NCBI GenBank assembly: GCA_022453515.1
Contig: JAJNNY010000002.1
Span: 62,001-126,000, forward strand
DNA from: Astrocystis sublimbata
Taxonomy: Eukaryota > Ascomycota > Sordariomycetes > Xylariales > Xylariaceae
Reading direction: 5' to 3'
DNA length: 64,000 bases
Both the position numbers and the translations under genes were made by a program. The number at the start of each line of letters is the position of its first letter. Within the stretch, counting starts at the first letter, position 1. Below, piece after piece: positions 46,678 to 57,215 of the stretch. The notes beneath the pieces are model-generated. The model saw only the letters and a list, made by a program, of their open reading frames with translations. It searched no databases and had not been told where the DNA came from.

Positions 46678-48450
46678 TCACTGCTCAGGAGACGGCGATG
46701 TGGTGATGTTCACAACAGTCGATGTGGGTGCGTTCTGGTCGATTACCGGTTCCACTACGCCTGCGCTCGCCAGTCTTTGAGCGCGCATACGTGACTTATA
46801 GTCCGTGTAATACCGAGCCAGGTCTATGCCCACCAAGCCCGCCAGCATACCCCCAAGATGAGAAACGATATCGATGTTGCTCACGCGTTTCCAGAAAAAT
46901 GGGATAAGATGTATGCCCAGGATCAAGCCGATGAAGCCCAGACCCTGGGGTCCCGAGAGGGGATCCGGCGGGTACCCGAAGATCTTGAACTCATCAAACT
47001 TGTGCATCCAGAAGAAGGCTGTCAGTATGCCGTAGATGGCCCCCGACGCCCCGAGACTGGTCATCCCGAGGCTGCCCCGTAGCACGAGATGCACCAGGCT
47101 GGTGGCGAACCCGATGGTACCGGAGGCGCAGTACAAGGCTAAGAAGTTCCCGCGCCCAATCTCATCATGCAGACGCGTGCCGAAGAACCACAGGCAGACC
47201 ATGTTGGTCGCTAGGTGACCAAAGGACTGGTGTGAGAACATGGCACCCAAAACCTGGAGCGGTCTCGGCGTGGCCACGACCAGGATCATGTACTTGTTGA
47301 ACAAAGCCCACGCCGGCGGAAATTTCCAGAGACCCCAGATGGCGAGATTGGCGGCTATCAAGGCCAGACACGTCGCCGCTGCTGGGGGGATGTCGGGGAA
47401 CAGCCGCCGCGATGAGGGTGGTGCCTCGTACAGGATAGCAAATATTACGGAGCCCGCGACTATCACCGCAGTCAATGCGATGGTGGGCAGTAGACGTTGG
47501 CGTGCCGACATCTCAGGCGGTGCTTCGAAGTCGGAGGTGGCGCGCTCCATGTATTTCCTCGTCCATTCGCTCAGCTCTCGTGGTTTCGCCTGTTCTGTCT
47601 GTAGAGTCCCAACGTTTTCCTTGCCCAGCAGTTCCTCGTCCAGTCTTCGCTCCTCTTCGAGTCTTGCCTCCTCGGCTTCGCGCCTGGCGATGTTCTTGGC
47701 GCGGATTCGGTCGAAGTTGCTCTCGCCATATGGAGAGTCGCTGCCTGGCTTCTTCGGCAATCGTCCTGTTGGGGCTATGACATCCTCCTCCGGACCACCG
47801 AGAGGAGAGTGTGGTTCTGCCGTCGCTTGAGAGTTTTCCGAGAGCTCATCCACGCCGGATCCTTCCTGCTCGATGGTTTGCAGTTCGTCTTCGGCTCGCA
47901 GCCCAGCATTCAAAACTTCGTCGACCGGTATGTGCTTTCGCAGGTATTCCAGCGCTTTCTTCTGGTCGTTGGCTCTGAAGTCTCTAGTGTTCCATGCGAG
48001 AGATGGATCGTCTAGCGTCCCAGCCACTCGTCTACCATGTAGGATCTTGAGCAGAAGGTTGGCCCGTTCTGCCTGTAGGTTCGTGGGGAATATCCGGTTG
48101 ACCTCCCGTTGGCTGAGATCCTCTCTCCGGAATGGAAGCCCCTCGGCATCTGTGTACGAGTCGGGCAGATTGATGTAGTGGGTGACGACGCGGAAACGGA
48201 ATAGAGAGCGTCTTCGAACGTGCGATGGCAAGGTTGGCGGTGTCGTTTCGTAGAGGGGCTTGAACGGGCGGGCGACACCCCAGGAGCTATGTTGCGTACA
48301 TGGCTGTCGAGACGGAAACCGACTGGCCGAGTACAGCCGGGCTGACGGAAGGGCGACAAATACGACAAGGCGAGAGTCGGCGGCGCGGACGACTGCTCGC
48401 AGACCAACAGTGAAACTGGATGACGGAGCGGGCACGGGGAGAATTGGCAT
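46678..48450 (-). CDS. rhomboid family intramembrane serine protease, probably mitochondrial
   Basis: This is a single-exon gene for 590 aa. A basic N-terminus (SARLYSASRFPSRQPCTQ) suggests mitochondrial import. About 220 hydrophilic residues follow, with a charged coiled-coil stretch (ARREAEEARLEEERRLDEEL, around residues 260-280). The C-terminal rhomboid domain has about six helices. The catalytic serine is in SLGASGAIYG (Ser469) and the histidine in DIVSHLGGMLAGL (His531). The helix-2 motif SHQSFGHLATNMVCLWFFG carries the conserved His/Asn oxyanion residues. All essential residues are present. Yeast Pcp1 and mammalian PARL, which process mitochondrial proteins, are the likely functional relatives; this protein is much longer at the N-terminus, so orthology is inferred and not proven. 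Confidence 0.92.
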   Translation of the reverse strand: MPILPVPAPSSSFTVGLRAVVRAADSRLVVFVALPSARLYSASRFPSRQPCTQHSSWGVARPFKPLYETTPPTLPSHVRRRSLFRFRVVTHYINLPDSYTDAEGLPFRREDLSQREVNRIFPTNLQAERANLLLKILHGRRVAGTLDDPSLAWNTRDFRANDQKKALEYLRKHIPVDEVLNAGLRAEDELQTIEQEGSGVDELSENSQATAEPHSPLGGPEEDVIAPTGRLPKKPGSDSPYGESNFDRIRAKNIARREAEEARLEEERRLDEELLGKENVGTLQTEQAKPRELSEWTRKYMERATSDFEAPPEMSARQRLLPTIALTAVIVAGSVIFAILYEAPPSSRRLFPDIPPAAATCLALIAANLAIWGLWKFPPAWALFNKYMILVVATPRPLQVLGAMFSHQSFGHLATNMVCLWFFGTRLHDEIGRGNFLALYCASGTIGFATSLVHLVLRGSLGMTSLGASGAIYGILTAFFWMHKFDEFKIFGYPPDPLSGPQGLGFIGLILGIHLIPFFWKRVSNIDIVSHLGGMLAGLVGIDLARYYTDYKSRMRAQRLASAGVVEPVIDQNAPTSTVVNITTSPSPEQ

Positions 48451-48691
48451 TGTCGTCTAATTATACCATCATGCCCCAGGGGCACGTGCTGTGTCTCGCG
48501 AGTCACCAGGAAGCAAGAGTAAGCTGGTACATGTCAAATCCCCAGGCGGAGTGTAAGGACTGATAGTGCATCGTCATCATCGGCATAAGAATTTCTCAGT
48601 GTAGGTAGTTGGGCAAATGGGCCGTTTGCGATAGCCGGCCGATGTGGGTCCTAACTTACCCACCAGTATAAGGTACTGCCCACCTAGGGGC

Positions 48692-48758
48692 TTAGGTAGG
48701 TATGTACCTACAAGTAGTCTACCTACATATGTACCCAAGCCTACCTGGGTACGTACCT
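48692..48758. repeat. cluster of TAGGTACCTA-class motifs
   Basis: TTAGGTAGGTATGTACCTA at 48692-48710, followed by ACCTACATATGTACCC and CTACCTGGGTACGTACCT up to 48758. The cluster begins about 240 bp upstream of the rhomboid start and abuts the inverted-repeat element. Confidence 0.75.
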
Positions 48759-48774
48759 CTAGCCTCTATCATGG

Positions 48775-49038
48775 CCCTGGCCCGCGGGTGCAGCATTATG
48801 TGTCCGGGTCCACACCCGGCTACACCTACTTTGCTAGCAAAGAATATACATAACTATCTCAATTCTACGATTCAAACGTTAAAAATCAAACTAGAGTATT
48901 CTATAGAATTTATCTATATAATATCTGATTTTAATGATATACTAATAACCATATGTTTAATTATCGAGTAGTAACAAAGGTAGGTTTTAGGGCATGGGTA
49001 GAAACCCGGACACTTAGTCCTGCACCCGCATGCCTGGG
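48775..49038. mobile_element. MITE-like element with terminal inverted repeats
   Basis: The left end (48775-48804) and the reverse complement of the right end (about 49009-49038) align as CCCWGGCNNGCGGGTGCAG, five or six variable bases, then GTGTCCGGGT. Both 10-base cores are identical, and similarity extends weakly further inward (CACCTACTTTG against AACCTACCTTTG). The interior, about 48840-48975, is very AT-rich and has no open frame. This is the layout of a short non-autonomous DNA transposon, perhaps RIP-mutated inside. I could not identify a clear target-site duplication, so the exact ends and superfamily are open. Confidence 0.6.
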
Positions 49039-50249
49039 ATCTCACCGTAATTGCACAAACAGCGACCGTCTATTCCAGTAATGTCCTCTATCAGTCAGTG
49101 CCCAGGTGGTCAGGGTCTCAGAACCAACCTTGCTCATAGTGGGTAGTAGGTACTCGCATCGGTTTTGCGTGCAACTTGGAAGGCCATTCAGCTCAACCCG
49201 GCCAATTTCAAAGATCCGTTCCGTTTTGATGGGTTTCGCTTTGCGCCTCTCAACAAAGCTCAAGGAAACGATTAGCTTGAAGCTACAAGATACCTAATGC
49301 TTCTGTGATACCAATACCTGTCATTATATCGTACCTTCACACATCTTTCAAAAACAGTCAGAAAAGATTCCTTGTGGCTAACTCTCTATGTCAGATGGGG
49401 ATTTGGAAAGCATGCATGTCCAACTCGATTTTACGCCGTGCAGCTTGCCATAATAATATGAGTTGAATTGCTTTCAGAATATGAGTTCCAATGGGAAGGA
49501 GATGTGAGGAGGGAACACCCGGCCAGTTTGGAGGTCGAGGGTCAGTTTCTACCAAACTTAGAACAACAGATACGCGTAAGAAAATTGTATTAGAGGCAGA
49601 AGAGAACCTTGCAATCAAAAAGCATATGTTAGATAAGAGAGGTCTTTGACTATCAAGGATGACTTTTTCTGCTATTATCTTATGGTGATGAATCTAAAAC
49701 GCTGATTCTGAATATCATGTTCATCTATGTTCCTCTGAATTTATCTTCGTCTTCTTTTCTCCACGTTGCATAGGCGCTCAGTGTAACAAGGGAACCTCTG
49801 TTTATCGACTACCGACACTGCCGAGCTGTTCCATCCTACATGTCTCCCCTTTTCCTCATAAAAAGCATTAATAGCTATTCTCGGCACTCGCTACCATATG
49901 AAAGGCAATATATCAGTGTTCTACTTTGAAGTTCGGCTGCTCTAAGTGCCCGCACATGTATGATTCATCTTAAGAGCTTTGGGACAGGAAATACGCGCGT
50001 GATCAACAACTGGACAAGTCTGAATATCAACTGACAGAGGCTAGGCAATCGGTGACGGGATAAGATCTTAAAATGGTTGGCGGTGTGCTGTAGCAGCGAC
50101 GGCAAAGTGGAAAGCCCGATGAATAGATGTGTGATGCGATCGCGTATCCCAGTCTTTTATATAACGCGATGCTAACTTTGACATCATCTCGGTTCAACTC
50201 GAGTGATTCTCAATCTGGAGAAGTTTCTGACAACAGTCTTTCCTCTCCC

Positions 50250-51110
50250 TTACTTCGTCGCGATGGCTATATTGGCAACGAATCTAAGGACACTTTTATT
50301 GCCAGCAAGTTCCTCGTAGCCCTCGGACTTGCGCACTTCCTGCTTGACAACCTCGATAGCCCCATCCCAATTCTCCTCGTCGGAACGCAGCCAGCCGACG
50401 GTCGTAGTGCCACCTATGAAGCTCCAAAGCATGTTGGCATAGTGGTCCATTTCAGCTGTGTGGTAGAACACAGGGCTTGTTTCGACGACTATCTTGTCCT
50501 TTTCGAAGCCACCCTTCTCAATAATACTTTTGAGATATTCAGGTTGGGACCACTTTTCAGTCCCAGCCCGTGGCAAGGGCGTTCCTTCGGGGCGTGTGGC
50601 TTTGGAGGCGGCCTGGACGGGTAGGAAATTAGGTACGTATTTCCATGTGTTGATGACAACCTTGCCACCAGGTTTGAGTGTTCTGTAGATTTCTTTGACG
50701 GCATCAATGCCATCGTTGGGTAAGACGAAAATAAACGCGTTGGCAAGTGATAGGTTGAATGTGTTATCCTCGAACGAAGAGGCATTAGCGTCGTCCCTAG
50801 ACGCTTCTGCTGGCCAGTTGCCCTCGGCGGCCTTCTCTCGGTAAACCTTCAAGGCGCCCTCGTTGATATCAGTGCCTTTTATCGACACGTTTATCCCCTT
50901 CCCTTCAATAGCCTCGACGATAGAGGTAGTGCCAACACCAGTGCCGCAACCGACATCGTGGATAATATCCCCATTTGCAATGGATGTGAAGGTGAGAGAC
51001 ACCTTGGCTAGGCTCTGGAAACACGAGCCCACAAGCTCATCGTAAAGCTGCGGCGTCGCAGCAATAACCTGCTTGGGCACGAACTTGACTTCCGACTCGG
51101 GACCGTTCAT
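50250..51110 (-). CDS. SAM-dependent methyltransferase
   Basis: This is a class I methyltransferase (UbiE/Methyltransf-11 type) in one exon, 286 aa from MNGPESEVKFVPKQVIA. Motif I is IIHDVGCGTGVGTTSIVEAI, the acidic strand-2 end is IKGTDINEGAL, and NLSLANAFIFVLPND and LKPGGKVVINTWKYV give motifs II and III. The substrate is unknown; similar fungal proteins are small-molecule methyltransferases, some in secondary metabolism. The frame is open upstream to an ATG at 51305, adding 65 residues that are Arg/Ser/Leu-rich with almost no acidic residues. Those could be translated leader or a mitochondrial presequence. The shorter start is preferred because the methyltransferase fold begins right after it. 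A TATTTATA (about 51243-51252) lies between the two possible starts' upstream regions. Confidence 0.85.
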   Translation of the reverse strand: MNGPESEVKFVPKQVIAATPQLYDELVGSCFQSLAKVSLTFTSIANGDIIHDVGCGTGVGTTSIVEAIEGKGINVSIKGTDINEGALKVYREKAAEGNWPAEASRDDANASSFEDNTFNLSLANAFIFVLPNDGIDAVKEIYRTLKPGGKVVINTWKYVPNFLPVQAASKATRPEGTPLPRAGTEKWSQPEYLKSIIEKGGFEKDKIVVETSPVFYHTAEMDHYANMLWSFIGGTTTVGWLRSDEENWDGAIEVVKQEVRKSEGYEELAGNKSVLRFVANIAIATK

Positions 51111-51433
51111 GGTGACAGAGCGCGAATGAACTAAGGGGCTCGCTAAGGTTCGATGCTGGCTTGATTCAACTGGCCGTCGAAAGGTGGACAACCGAGGGGA
51201 TTTGAGTAGCCGCGTCGAAAGAAGTCTTAAGTTAGAGCGCCTTTTGTATAAATAGAGTGTATCACAAAGACACGGGTCAGACATGTTATGTTGGCTGCAA
51301 GCCACCTAACACCATTAAGGGCTGGAATCTTCCCGAGTCCGTTTTAAGATACATCACTCTCTGCATAATATAATGCATAAAAACGCACACGGGCCGCCGT
51401 TCAGCAGTGACAGTCACCGTGACCTGACTGATA

Positions 51434-51462
51434 ACTACCTACCTAGTATGTACCTAGGTAGT
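51434..51462. repeat. TAGGTACCTA-class motif
   Basis: ACTACCTACCTAGTATGTACCTAGGTAGT is an imperfect 29-base palindrome, 320 bp upstream of the methyltransferase start used here. Confidence 0.75.
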
Positions 51463-51702
51463 TGAGCTAAGCCTAAGCAAAAGCGGCGAATAACCATACC
51501 TGGTAATCATGAGTACTAGTAGGTAGTATTACTACCTTGTACAATACATCACGAACTCTGTCAGCTGCCGCCAACGCCGCTAGCATGGAACTGTATTTCA
51601 TAGCTAGTTCGCCGTTGTTGGGAGATCAAAATAACCTACGAGTACGAGGACTCTGCATCTCAGGGTTGGACGGTTTCCCATCTTGACTTCAGCAATACTG
51701 TT

Positions 51703-51727
51703 TCATTCATACATTCATTCATTCATC
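51703..51727. repeat. (CATT)n microsatellite
   Basis: CATTCATACATTCATTCATTCATC, just 3' of the M20 peptidase stop codon. Confidence 0.7.
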
Positions 51728-51746
51728 ATACCAAGTACGCCGAGCT

Positions 51747-53654
51747 TCACAGCTCACCCACCTTCAGCGAGTCTGCAGTTGGGCCGACTTTCGAAGCATC
51801 GAAATTCCTAATCAAATCATAGTAGAATCTCACAACGGCGAGATGGTCCTCCATCTTGACCCTCTCGTCAATCGTATGAGGGTTGATCGCATGGCCTTGT
51901 TGCATGGGAATCCAGCGATATATGTTTGGGGTCAAGCCTGTATCGAAAAATGTTAGCACTTGCCCAATACTACCAGTACCTGATCAACTCTTCCTGCCCA
52001 CTTACCGAGATAATGCCGTGTATCCGTATTCCCAGTCATGAGTTCGCCCACCGGCACGACCTTGCCTCCGTCGAAAGCGAAGGAATGCTGAATAGTTCCG
52101 GAGAATAGATCCCACACCAGTCCCGTTGTCGGGGATACTGGCGCAGCCAGCGTTTCTTGACTTGATGTGAGCACGAGAGTGCCATTGTATTCGACATCGT
52201 ACATTGTATTAACGACGCCATCGCCGACCTTTTCGCTGAGCCCAAAATCGGGATATTGCTCTTCGCCGTCAAAGGCCCTCACCGCGAGGCTGAATTTATT
52301 GACAATCGGTTTGATTTGTTTGAGGATGTTTGCCTTCACCGCAGGTATCGAGTCCTGGGGCGCAATACGATGGTTTACGCCAATCTTGATGTACTCCGGC
52401 ATCGCGTTGATTTTGACTCCACCCTGGAAATAGTCGACGGCTTGCGAAGTCTGAAGGCGGTAGTGTGTCGAACGATCAAGCGTGACAAGTTCTTTAGCTA
52501 AACTCTTCAAGTCCCCTTCTCGTACCAACCGAGTGATATTGGGAGCGGACTCTGGAGAGTACACTGCCTGGCACATGTAGTGCTTATGTATTGGTGAGCC
52601 TTCAATAACCTCGGGCTCCCAGGGATGAGCCTCGAGCTGCGTCACAATTTCCGCCATGATCCCGATCCCGGTATGAGGGAAAGGCATCGAGGAGTGGCCC
52701 CCGTTTACGTGCAATTCGATCCATATGTCAACATGTCCCTTTTCCATGACAGAAGGCAAGGCGTCTTTGCATACATTAGATAAGTCGACACAGGTTCGAT
52801 CTCGGAGACTTACACAACGTATCATTTCCGACAAGATCCATGCCCGTGCTGCCCTCATCTAGGATCATTACCATCGAGTTTCGACCATAAAGGTTTTCGA
52901 GGTGAGGTCCGATAGTACCGGCACCACGCCGTCCCGAGCACTCCTCGTCAAAACCAAAAGCCAGTATAATTGTTCTGGTCGGTTCCCAGCCTGGATTGCC
53001 TAACAGCTCTTCGAGGGCAGACAGGAGCGCGGTCAAGCTATTCTTATCGTCGTATGCGCCTCGACCCCAGAGCCAAGTACCGTCGAAGTGGCCAGAGAAA
53101 GGGGGGTACGACCACGCGGACTCAGAGGTAGCAGGTACGACATCTTGATGGGCTGTTAGTAGCAGGGGCTTTAACGACGAATCGGACCCTTTGATGGTAT
53201 ACAACAACCCAAGTGTGTTCACAGTCTCGCGAGCCATCCGGCGATGCCTAGTACAGGACGTCAATGGACCCAACTACTAAAATTAGCCAGGATTAGACAG
53301 GGTCAAGACATACACATTTGGGTATAAAGATTCCAACTTCTCATGCAGTGTAAAAAACACTTCCCATCTCGGATCTTCCAGGGGTTCGCCATTATCATCG
53401 TACGATACTGTAGGTATGCTAACAATGGCGGAGTGTCTCTCGACTTGAAGTTTCAAGGCTTCCTTGCCAGAGAAGACGTCTCGGGCTGCTGGTAAACCAT
53501 CGCTAGAAGGGTCCACGACGGGGGGCAGTTCGCACTTGAATCGGTCGTCTTTGAACCCCTCTACAGCACCTCGGTCAGGACTGTCGCGAGCTCCAGCCAA
53601 TGCATACACATGGGCAGGCAGAACGATTGCGGCGAGTGCAAGCGTATGTCTCAT
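51747..53654 (-). CDS. M20 family metallocarboxypeptidase (carboxypeptidase S-like), secreted or vacuolar
   Basis: This zinc peptidase of the ArgE/DapE/CPS1 group has 574 aa. Exons are 53654-53314, 53247-52814, 52764-52006 and 51937-51747 (introns 66, 49 and 68 nt), all in phase. The N-terminus MRHTLALAAIVLPAHVYALA is a signal peptide or signal anchor. Zinc and catalytic motifs appear in order: LLLTAHQDVVP, GRGAYDDKNSL and FGFDEECSG. The dimerisation-domain loop is VNGGHSSMPFPHTGIG, and the last zinc ligand is likely in HAINPHTIDERV in the final exon. Yeast Cps1 is a vacuolar Gly-X carboxypeptidase that frees amino acids from peptides. The fungal homologue could be vacuolar or secreted; the sequence alone does not decide. 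It is divergent from the small Tma17-like gene. Confidence 0.93.
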
Positions 53655-54414
53655 TGTTTACGTGTAGGAACTGAACAGTTCCAACGCGACTGGGTGATGA
53701 CACAGGAGCCAATGTCACAAGAGGCCAAGGAAGGTGTCTCTGGGTTGTCATAAATGACAAGAGAGCATGGACATCAAGCCCACGGCGGTTTGGAGGGCGG
53801 TGTTGCCGTCAATATACCCGATATGGAGCTCATATTTGGAGATAGCATAGTCGCAATGCCGATATACAGGGTTCATATCGCATCATGGACCTTCCGCACT
53901 GAGACCCATAGTTCCACAACAGCCAACGAATCTCACGAATAGAGAGAACACATCGTTTCCTGTGCGTGGCGTCTAGGGACTGTCGTTAAGTTGAGCTGTC
54001 TATCATGAGATAAATGATGGGGTATTCTGGCAGGCGACAAGGTACAGGCGAGCAGAGCAGGTGCCCAGGTGCTCGCCCAGTGGCTCATTTACCCCTCTAT
54101 GGAGAACCCCTCCATCTTTACCTACATAGGTACCTACCTACCTACCTAGGTAAGGTAAAGAAAGAACAAGGGTTCACGGCCCAACTCGCCAACCTGCAAG
54201 CTTCGTGTCCCTGTACCGCTACCTAGGGGGCATCTAGGCAGGCGGGGCAGGAACCCCCCACCCCCCCATGCCCCCCACTAAGTCAGATACCTTACCTTCC
54301 AAGGTGCGGTATGTAGAGAATCAGCCGCTTTGTGTTGCGACATGCGACGCCATCACGACTACCTAGGTATACAGTCGCCCACAAACTACGAGCAACTCTG
54401 GTTGATCATCGACC
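53655..54414. other. divergent promoter region M20 peptidase/Tma17-like
   Basis: This 0.76 kb head-to-head spacer carries a dense TAGGTACCTA cluster (54119-54157) and another copy at about 54359-54370, just 45 bp before the Tma17-like start codon. C-rich runs lie around 54255-54280. Confidence 0.6.
54119..54157. repeat. TAGGTACCTACC tandem/palindromic cluster
   Basis: TACCTACATAGG is followed by TACC-TACC-TACC-TACC and TAGGTAAGGTA. This is the longest copy of the dispersed motif in the window. Confidence 0.8.
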
Positions 54415-55008
54415 ATGTCATCCGAAGCACAGCCCATATCATCAGCCCGCTTCGTCGAGGCGCTGAAAGAGCTACCGTCCAGCTCCCTCGCCTTGAAAGT
54501 GCTTGAGCTGCGCAACTCGATCGCCCACCTCGACTACTCCAACGCCGAGCTGCGCCCTTTCGCCGAGGGCACGACACCCACCCTCGACCAGCAGGCCACC
54601 CCGGGCGCCGCCCCCCAGCCAGACCAGGACTGCAAAGACGCCATCGCCGAGAACGAGGCCGTCATCGCCCGCATGCAGGCGCGCATCGAGCTGATACGCG
54701 CCGAGGTCGAGGGCAGGGGCTTGAGCTGGCGCGAGTTCCAAGGCACCGCCGACGAAGTGGCCACGGCCGCGCCGAGTACCGAGGATGCCACCGAGCACGA
54801 GGCTGCGCGCACCAGCACGAGTACATCTACCGCGACAAACGCTGTCAACGGGCACCCTCAAGGCGCAGACTCACAGCATGAGGCTTGGAGGGATGGCACA
54901 TTCCAAACTGGCACGATACGAGGCAGCGACGAGCTCCTCGGGGAGCTCATAAATCGCATACCACCCGAGGACGACGAGCAAGATACAGATGGCGGCATGC
55001 ATCTGTAA
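54415..55008 (+). CDS. small helical protein resembling Tma17/Adc17 proteasome assembly chaperone
   Basis: This is a single-exon gene for 197 aa. Residues 8-52 (SARFVEALKELPSSSLALKVLELRNSIAHLDYSNAELRPF, read as short helices) and 80-104 (DCKDAIAENEAVIARMQARIELI) form two amphipathic helices joined by a Pro-rich loop. The pattern N-SI-HL--SN--L ... D-I-ENE-VI-----RI--I--E matches what I remember of yeast Tma17/Adc17, a ribosome-associated chaperone that helps assemble the proteasome base. The remaining ~90 residues are low-complexity and acidic, ending EDDEQDTDGGMHL. The similarity is from memory and limited to the helical part, so the assignment is tentative. That it is a real conserved gene is more secure: clean codons, a good start and a divergent promoter. 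Confidence 0.7.
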   Translation: MSSEAQPISSARFVEALKELPSSSLALKVLELRNSIAHLDYSNAELRPFAEGTTPTLDQQATPGAAPQPDQDCKDAIAENEAVIARMQARIELIRAEVEGRGLSWREFQGTADEVATAAPSTEDATEHEAARTSTSTSTATNAVNGHPQGADSQHEAWRDGTFQTGTIRGSDELLGELINRIPPEDDEQDTDGGMHL

Positions 55009-55492
55009 GGGACAGGGGCGCGTCTACGGGGGGTCTGGGAGTTCAGGTTTTCAGGCAGGTACTCTTGTCGACTGGTCTATCTGGCTATGGGCGGGGATAC
55101 AAGGGGAAATGCTCGAGCTGGGTGGTAATCGCATTGCGTTGGCGTTCGGTCAAGAAAACGGTTGGAATTATGGCGGCATATGGCAGTCTGCTTGTGGATG
55201 GTCGCCACGTGCTTCATTCCTATGAATGACTACTACCACTGTGTAGCCCATGCGACTCGCAACCGGCTCTCCAGTCTTCGAATCACACGGACAGGCTGGT
55301 GTTAGTAGCTGTCGCTAGGTAGAAGTTTGAAGGAGGAAGTGTATGCTTTCTCAAAGATACCGGTAATCTCAATCGATTTATCCGGTAGTAAGCGACTCTC
55401 CCTGGTTTACAGTTGCGTACAGGTTGCTTTACTACGCGAATGATACCCCAACATAGGATTGCAACCAAGCTCCCATGGCTCATTTATTCATT
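55009..55492. other. tail-to-tail spacer
   Basis: This 0.48 kb stretch lies between the Tma17-like and SDR genes. Nothing is recognisable. Confidence 0.6.
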
Positions 55493-56477
55493 TCACGGGT
55501 CGCTGACCCAGCCTCCATCAATCGTGTAGCTGCTTCCCGTGATGGCACTCGAATCATCCGCAGCTAGGAAGAGAATCAACCGGGCAACCTCCTCAGGCAA
55601 AATGTGCTTCTGTAGCGACTGCGCAGCCAGGACCTCGGCGCGATATTCGGGGGTCAAGACCTCGTCGATCTGCCGCTGCGTGGCGATGTTGCCTGGCATG
55701 ATAGAGTTGACCCGGATTCCCCATGGACCGAACTCCTTGCTATGCGTGCGTGTCATCCCCATGACTGCGGCTTTGCAAAGCGTGTAGACAGGCATACCTG
55801 TGGCCGGAATGCGCCAGGTTATGCTCCCCATGTTTATAACTGTATCGCAATCGGAATTAGCGAATGCTGCAACAGACAGCCACTGCGAGTGATGAGTATG
55901 CTAGGACGATTTGAAAAGTTTTATCGAGTAGATAAATGCCCCGGTGTACGGGGCAAAGTGTGAACTCCAACTGTCAAGGCGAAGAGGCAGACAGCGCGGA
56001 TATTAAATACTCACCACTTCCCTTGCCTTTAGCCCTCATCCCCGGAAGAACAGCCTGGGTCAGAAAGAACTGGTGCCGCAAATTAACATTGACATCCTCG
56101 TCCCACGACTGCAGCGTCACTTCGTGGGTGGGAACGCGGGTCCGCGCGCCTGCGCTGGCCGCGTTGTTAATGAGGACATCGACGGCGCCGTGCTCCGCGA
56201 CGACCTCCTCGGCGCAGGCGCGCAACCGGTCGAGGTCGGTGACGTCGCAATGCTTGAACTGCGCCAGGGGCGTAGAAGTCTGGTCTTCCGCCGGGCGCGA
56301 TGTGCGCAGCTTGTCCAGCAGCTTCTGCGCCGATGCCTCGCATAAGTCGAGGAACACGACCTGGGACCCTTGCTCCCAGAACAGCTCGACGCAGGCCGCG
56401 CCTATGCCCTCCGCTCCACCCGAGATGAGCACCGTCCGACCCCGCAAACTGGGGTAGGTGGCGTATTGTTGGGGCAT
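55493..56477 (-). CDS. short-chain dehydrogenase/reductase (SDR)
   Basis: This classical SDR has 269 aa in two exons, 56477-56015 and 55839-55493, with a 175-nt intron. The cofactor motif is TVLISGGAEGIGAACVELF, where Ser replaces the usual Thr of TGxxxGIG. HCDVTDLDRL gives the adenine-pocket Asp, and VDVLINNAASAG is the NNAG equivalent. The second exon begins VINMGSITWRI, providing catalytic Ser160. Tyr173 and Lys177 are in VYTLCKAAVMG, and PWGIRVNSIMPGNI follows. All catalytic residues are present. FLDLCEASAQ, with Asp at the end of strand 2, suggests NAD over NADP. The substrate is unknown. The start at MPQQYATYP is chosen because upstream in-frame residues are not SDR-like; an ATG at 56540 is possible. 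Confidence 0.92.
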
Positions 56478-57215
56478 GGTGCGGAGTGGACTTGGGGTCT
56501 GGGGAAGGAGAGCTAAGGTAGGTAAGGTAAGGTGGTTCAAGCCAACTACCTGCCGAAGATGTGATATTTGAGAGGTATATCTGTAATTGTAGCGGAATGG
56601 ACGAGGAGATCCCCAGGCGGCTTCAAATTGTGCTAGAACGAAGGTTATTTTATAAACTTAGAAGTGTCTCGGAACGCCATGGCCCACAACCCACCGCCGA
56701 CCGGACTTGGGGTTTTGGGGCGGTAGGCTATCGGATGATAATATCCATTGGACGTCACTGTCTCTTTCTTTACTTTAGGTACTGTCATTGGTCACTATGA
56801 TTGTGCGGCGAACCGCAGCAATGGCCAAGGATCCAATGTGGTACGTTAAGTTACATTTGACCTGCGTTTACGAGCTTTTCCCCAATAACATCCTTCTCTG
56901 GCATCGTGTACCAAATCTCAGTATAAATTAATACTACTCAGCACGAAGAGTGAAACAGCACATCACGATGCTTGCCAAGGCATGGTTTGGTTTATTTGAT
57001 AATTGATAGTAAAAAGGAGCGTATCGATATAAAGCTCCGCAATAAACATACGCACAATAATGTGTGCTTAGTCGCAGTCCCACGTCCATGCCCGTGCCCG
57101 TTCCGTTGCAATAATAATGCTTATTGCAGTCTAAGAGCCATGCCCATTCTATCCAATATCAATGCTTCTCCAAAACTCCCAACTCCAGCATGCTCCTTGC
57201 TCAACATCTCGTAAA
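56478..57215. other. spacer SDR/Pro-rich protein gene
   Basis: This 0.74 kb region is the promoter side of the SDR gene, with a GGTAGGTAAGGTAAGG run at 56517-56533, and the 3' flank of the next gene. No gene is seen. Confidence 0.55.

Larger units (their letters stand above)
48451..50249. other. 1.8 kb spacer with motif cluster and a MITE-like element
   Basis: This promoter-side region of the rhomboid gene carries TAGGTA motifs at 48692-48758 and the inverted-repeat element at 48775-49038. An open frame at 49042-49263 (minus) and others to 50249 have no recognisable family. The rest is ordinary. Confidence 0.55.
51111..51746. other. spacer methyltransferase/M20 peptidase
   Basis: This region contains the possible N-terminal extension of the methyltransferase (to 51305), the TAGGTA motif at 51434-51462 and a (CATT)n microsatellite at 51703-51727. 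No other gene is seen. Confidence 0.55.

Noticed and set aside
49042..49263. Minus-strand open frame of 73 codons next to the MITE-like element, considered as a retroelement fragment
   Set aside because: The residues look somewhat protein-like but I could not tie them to any reverse transcriptase, integrase or gag motif.
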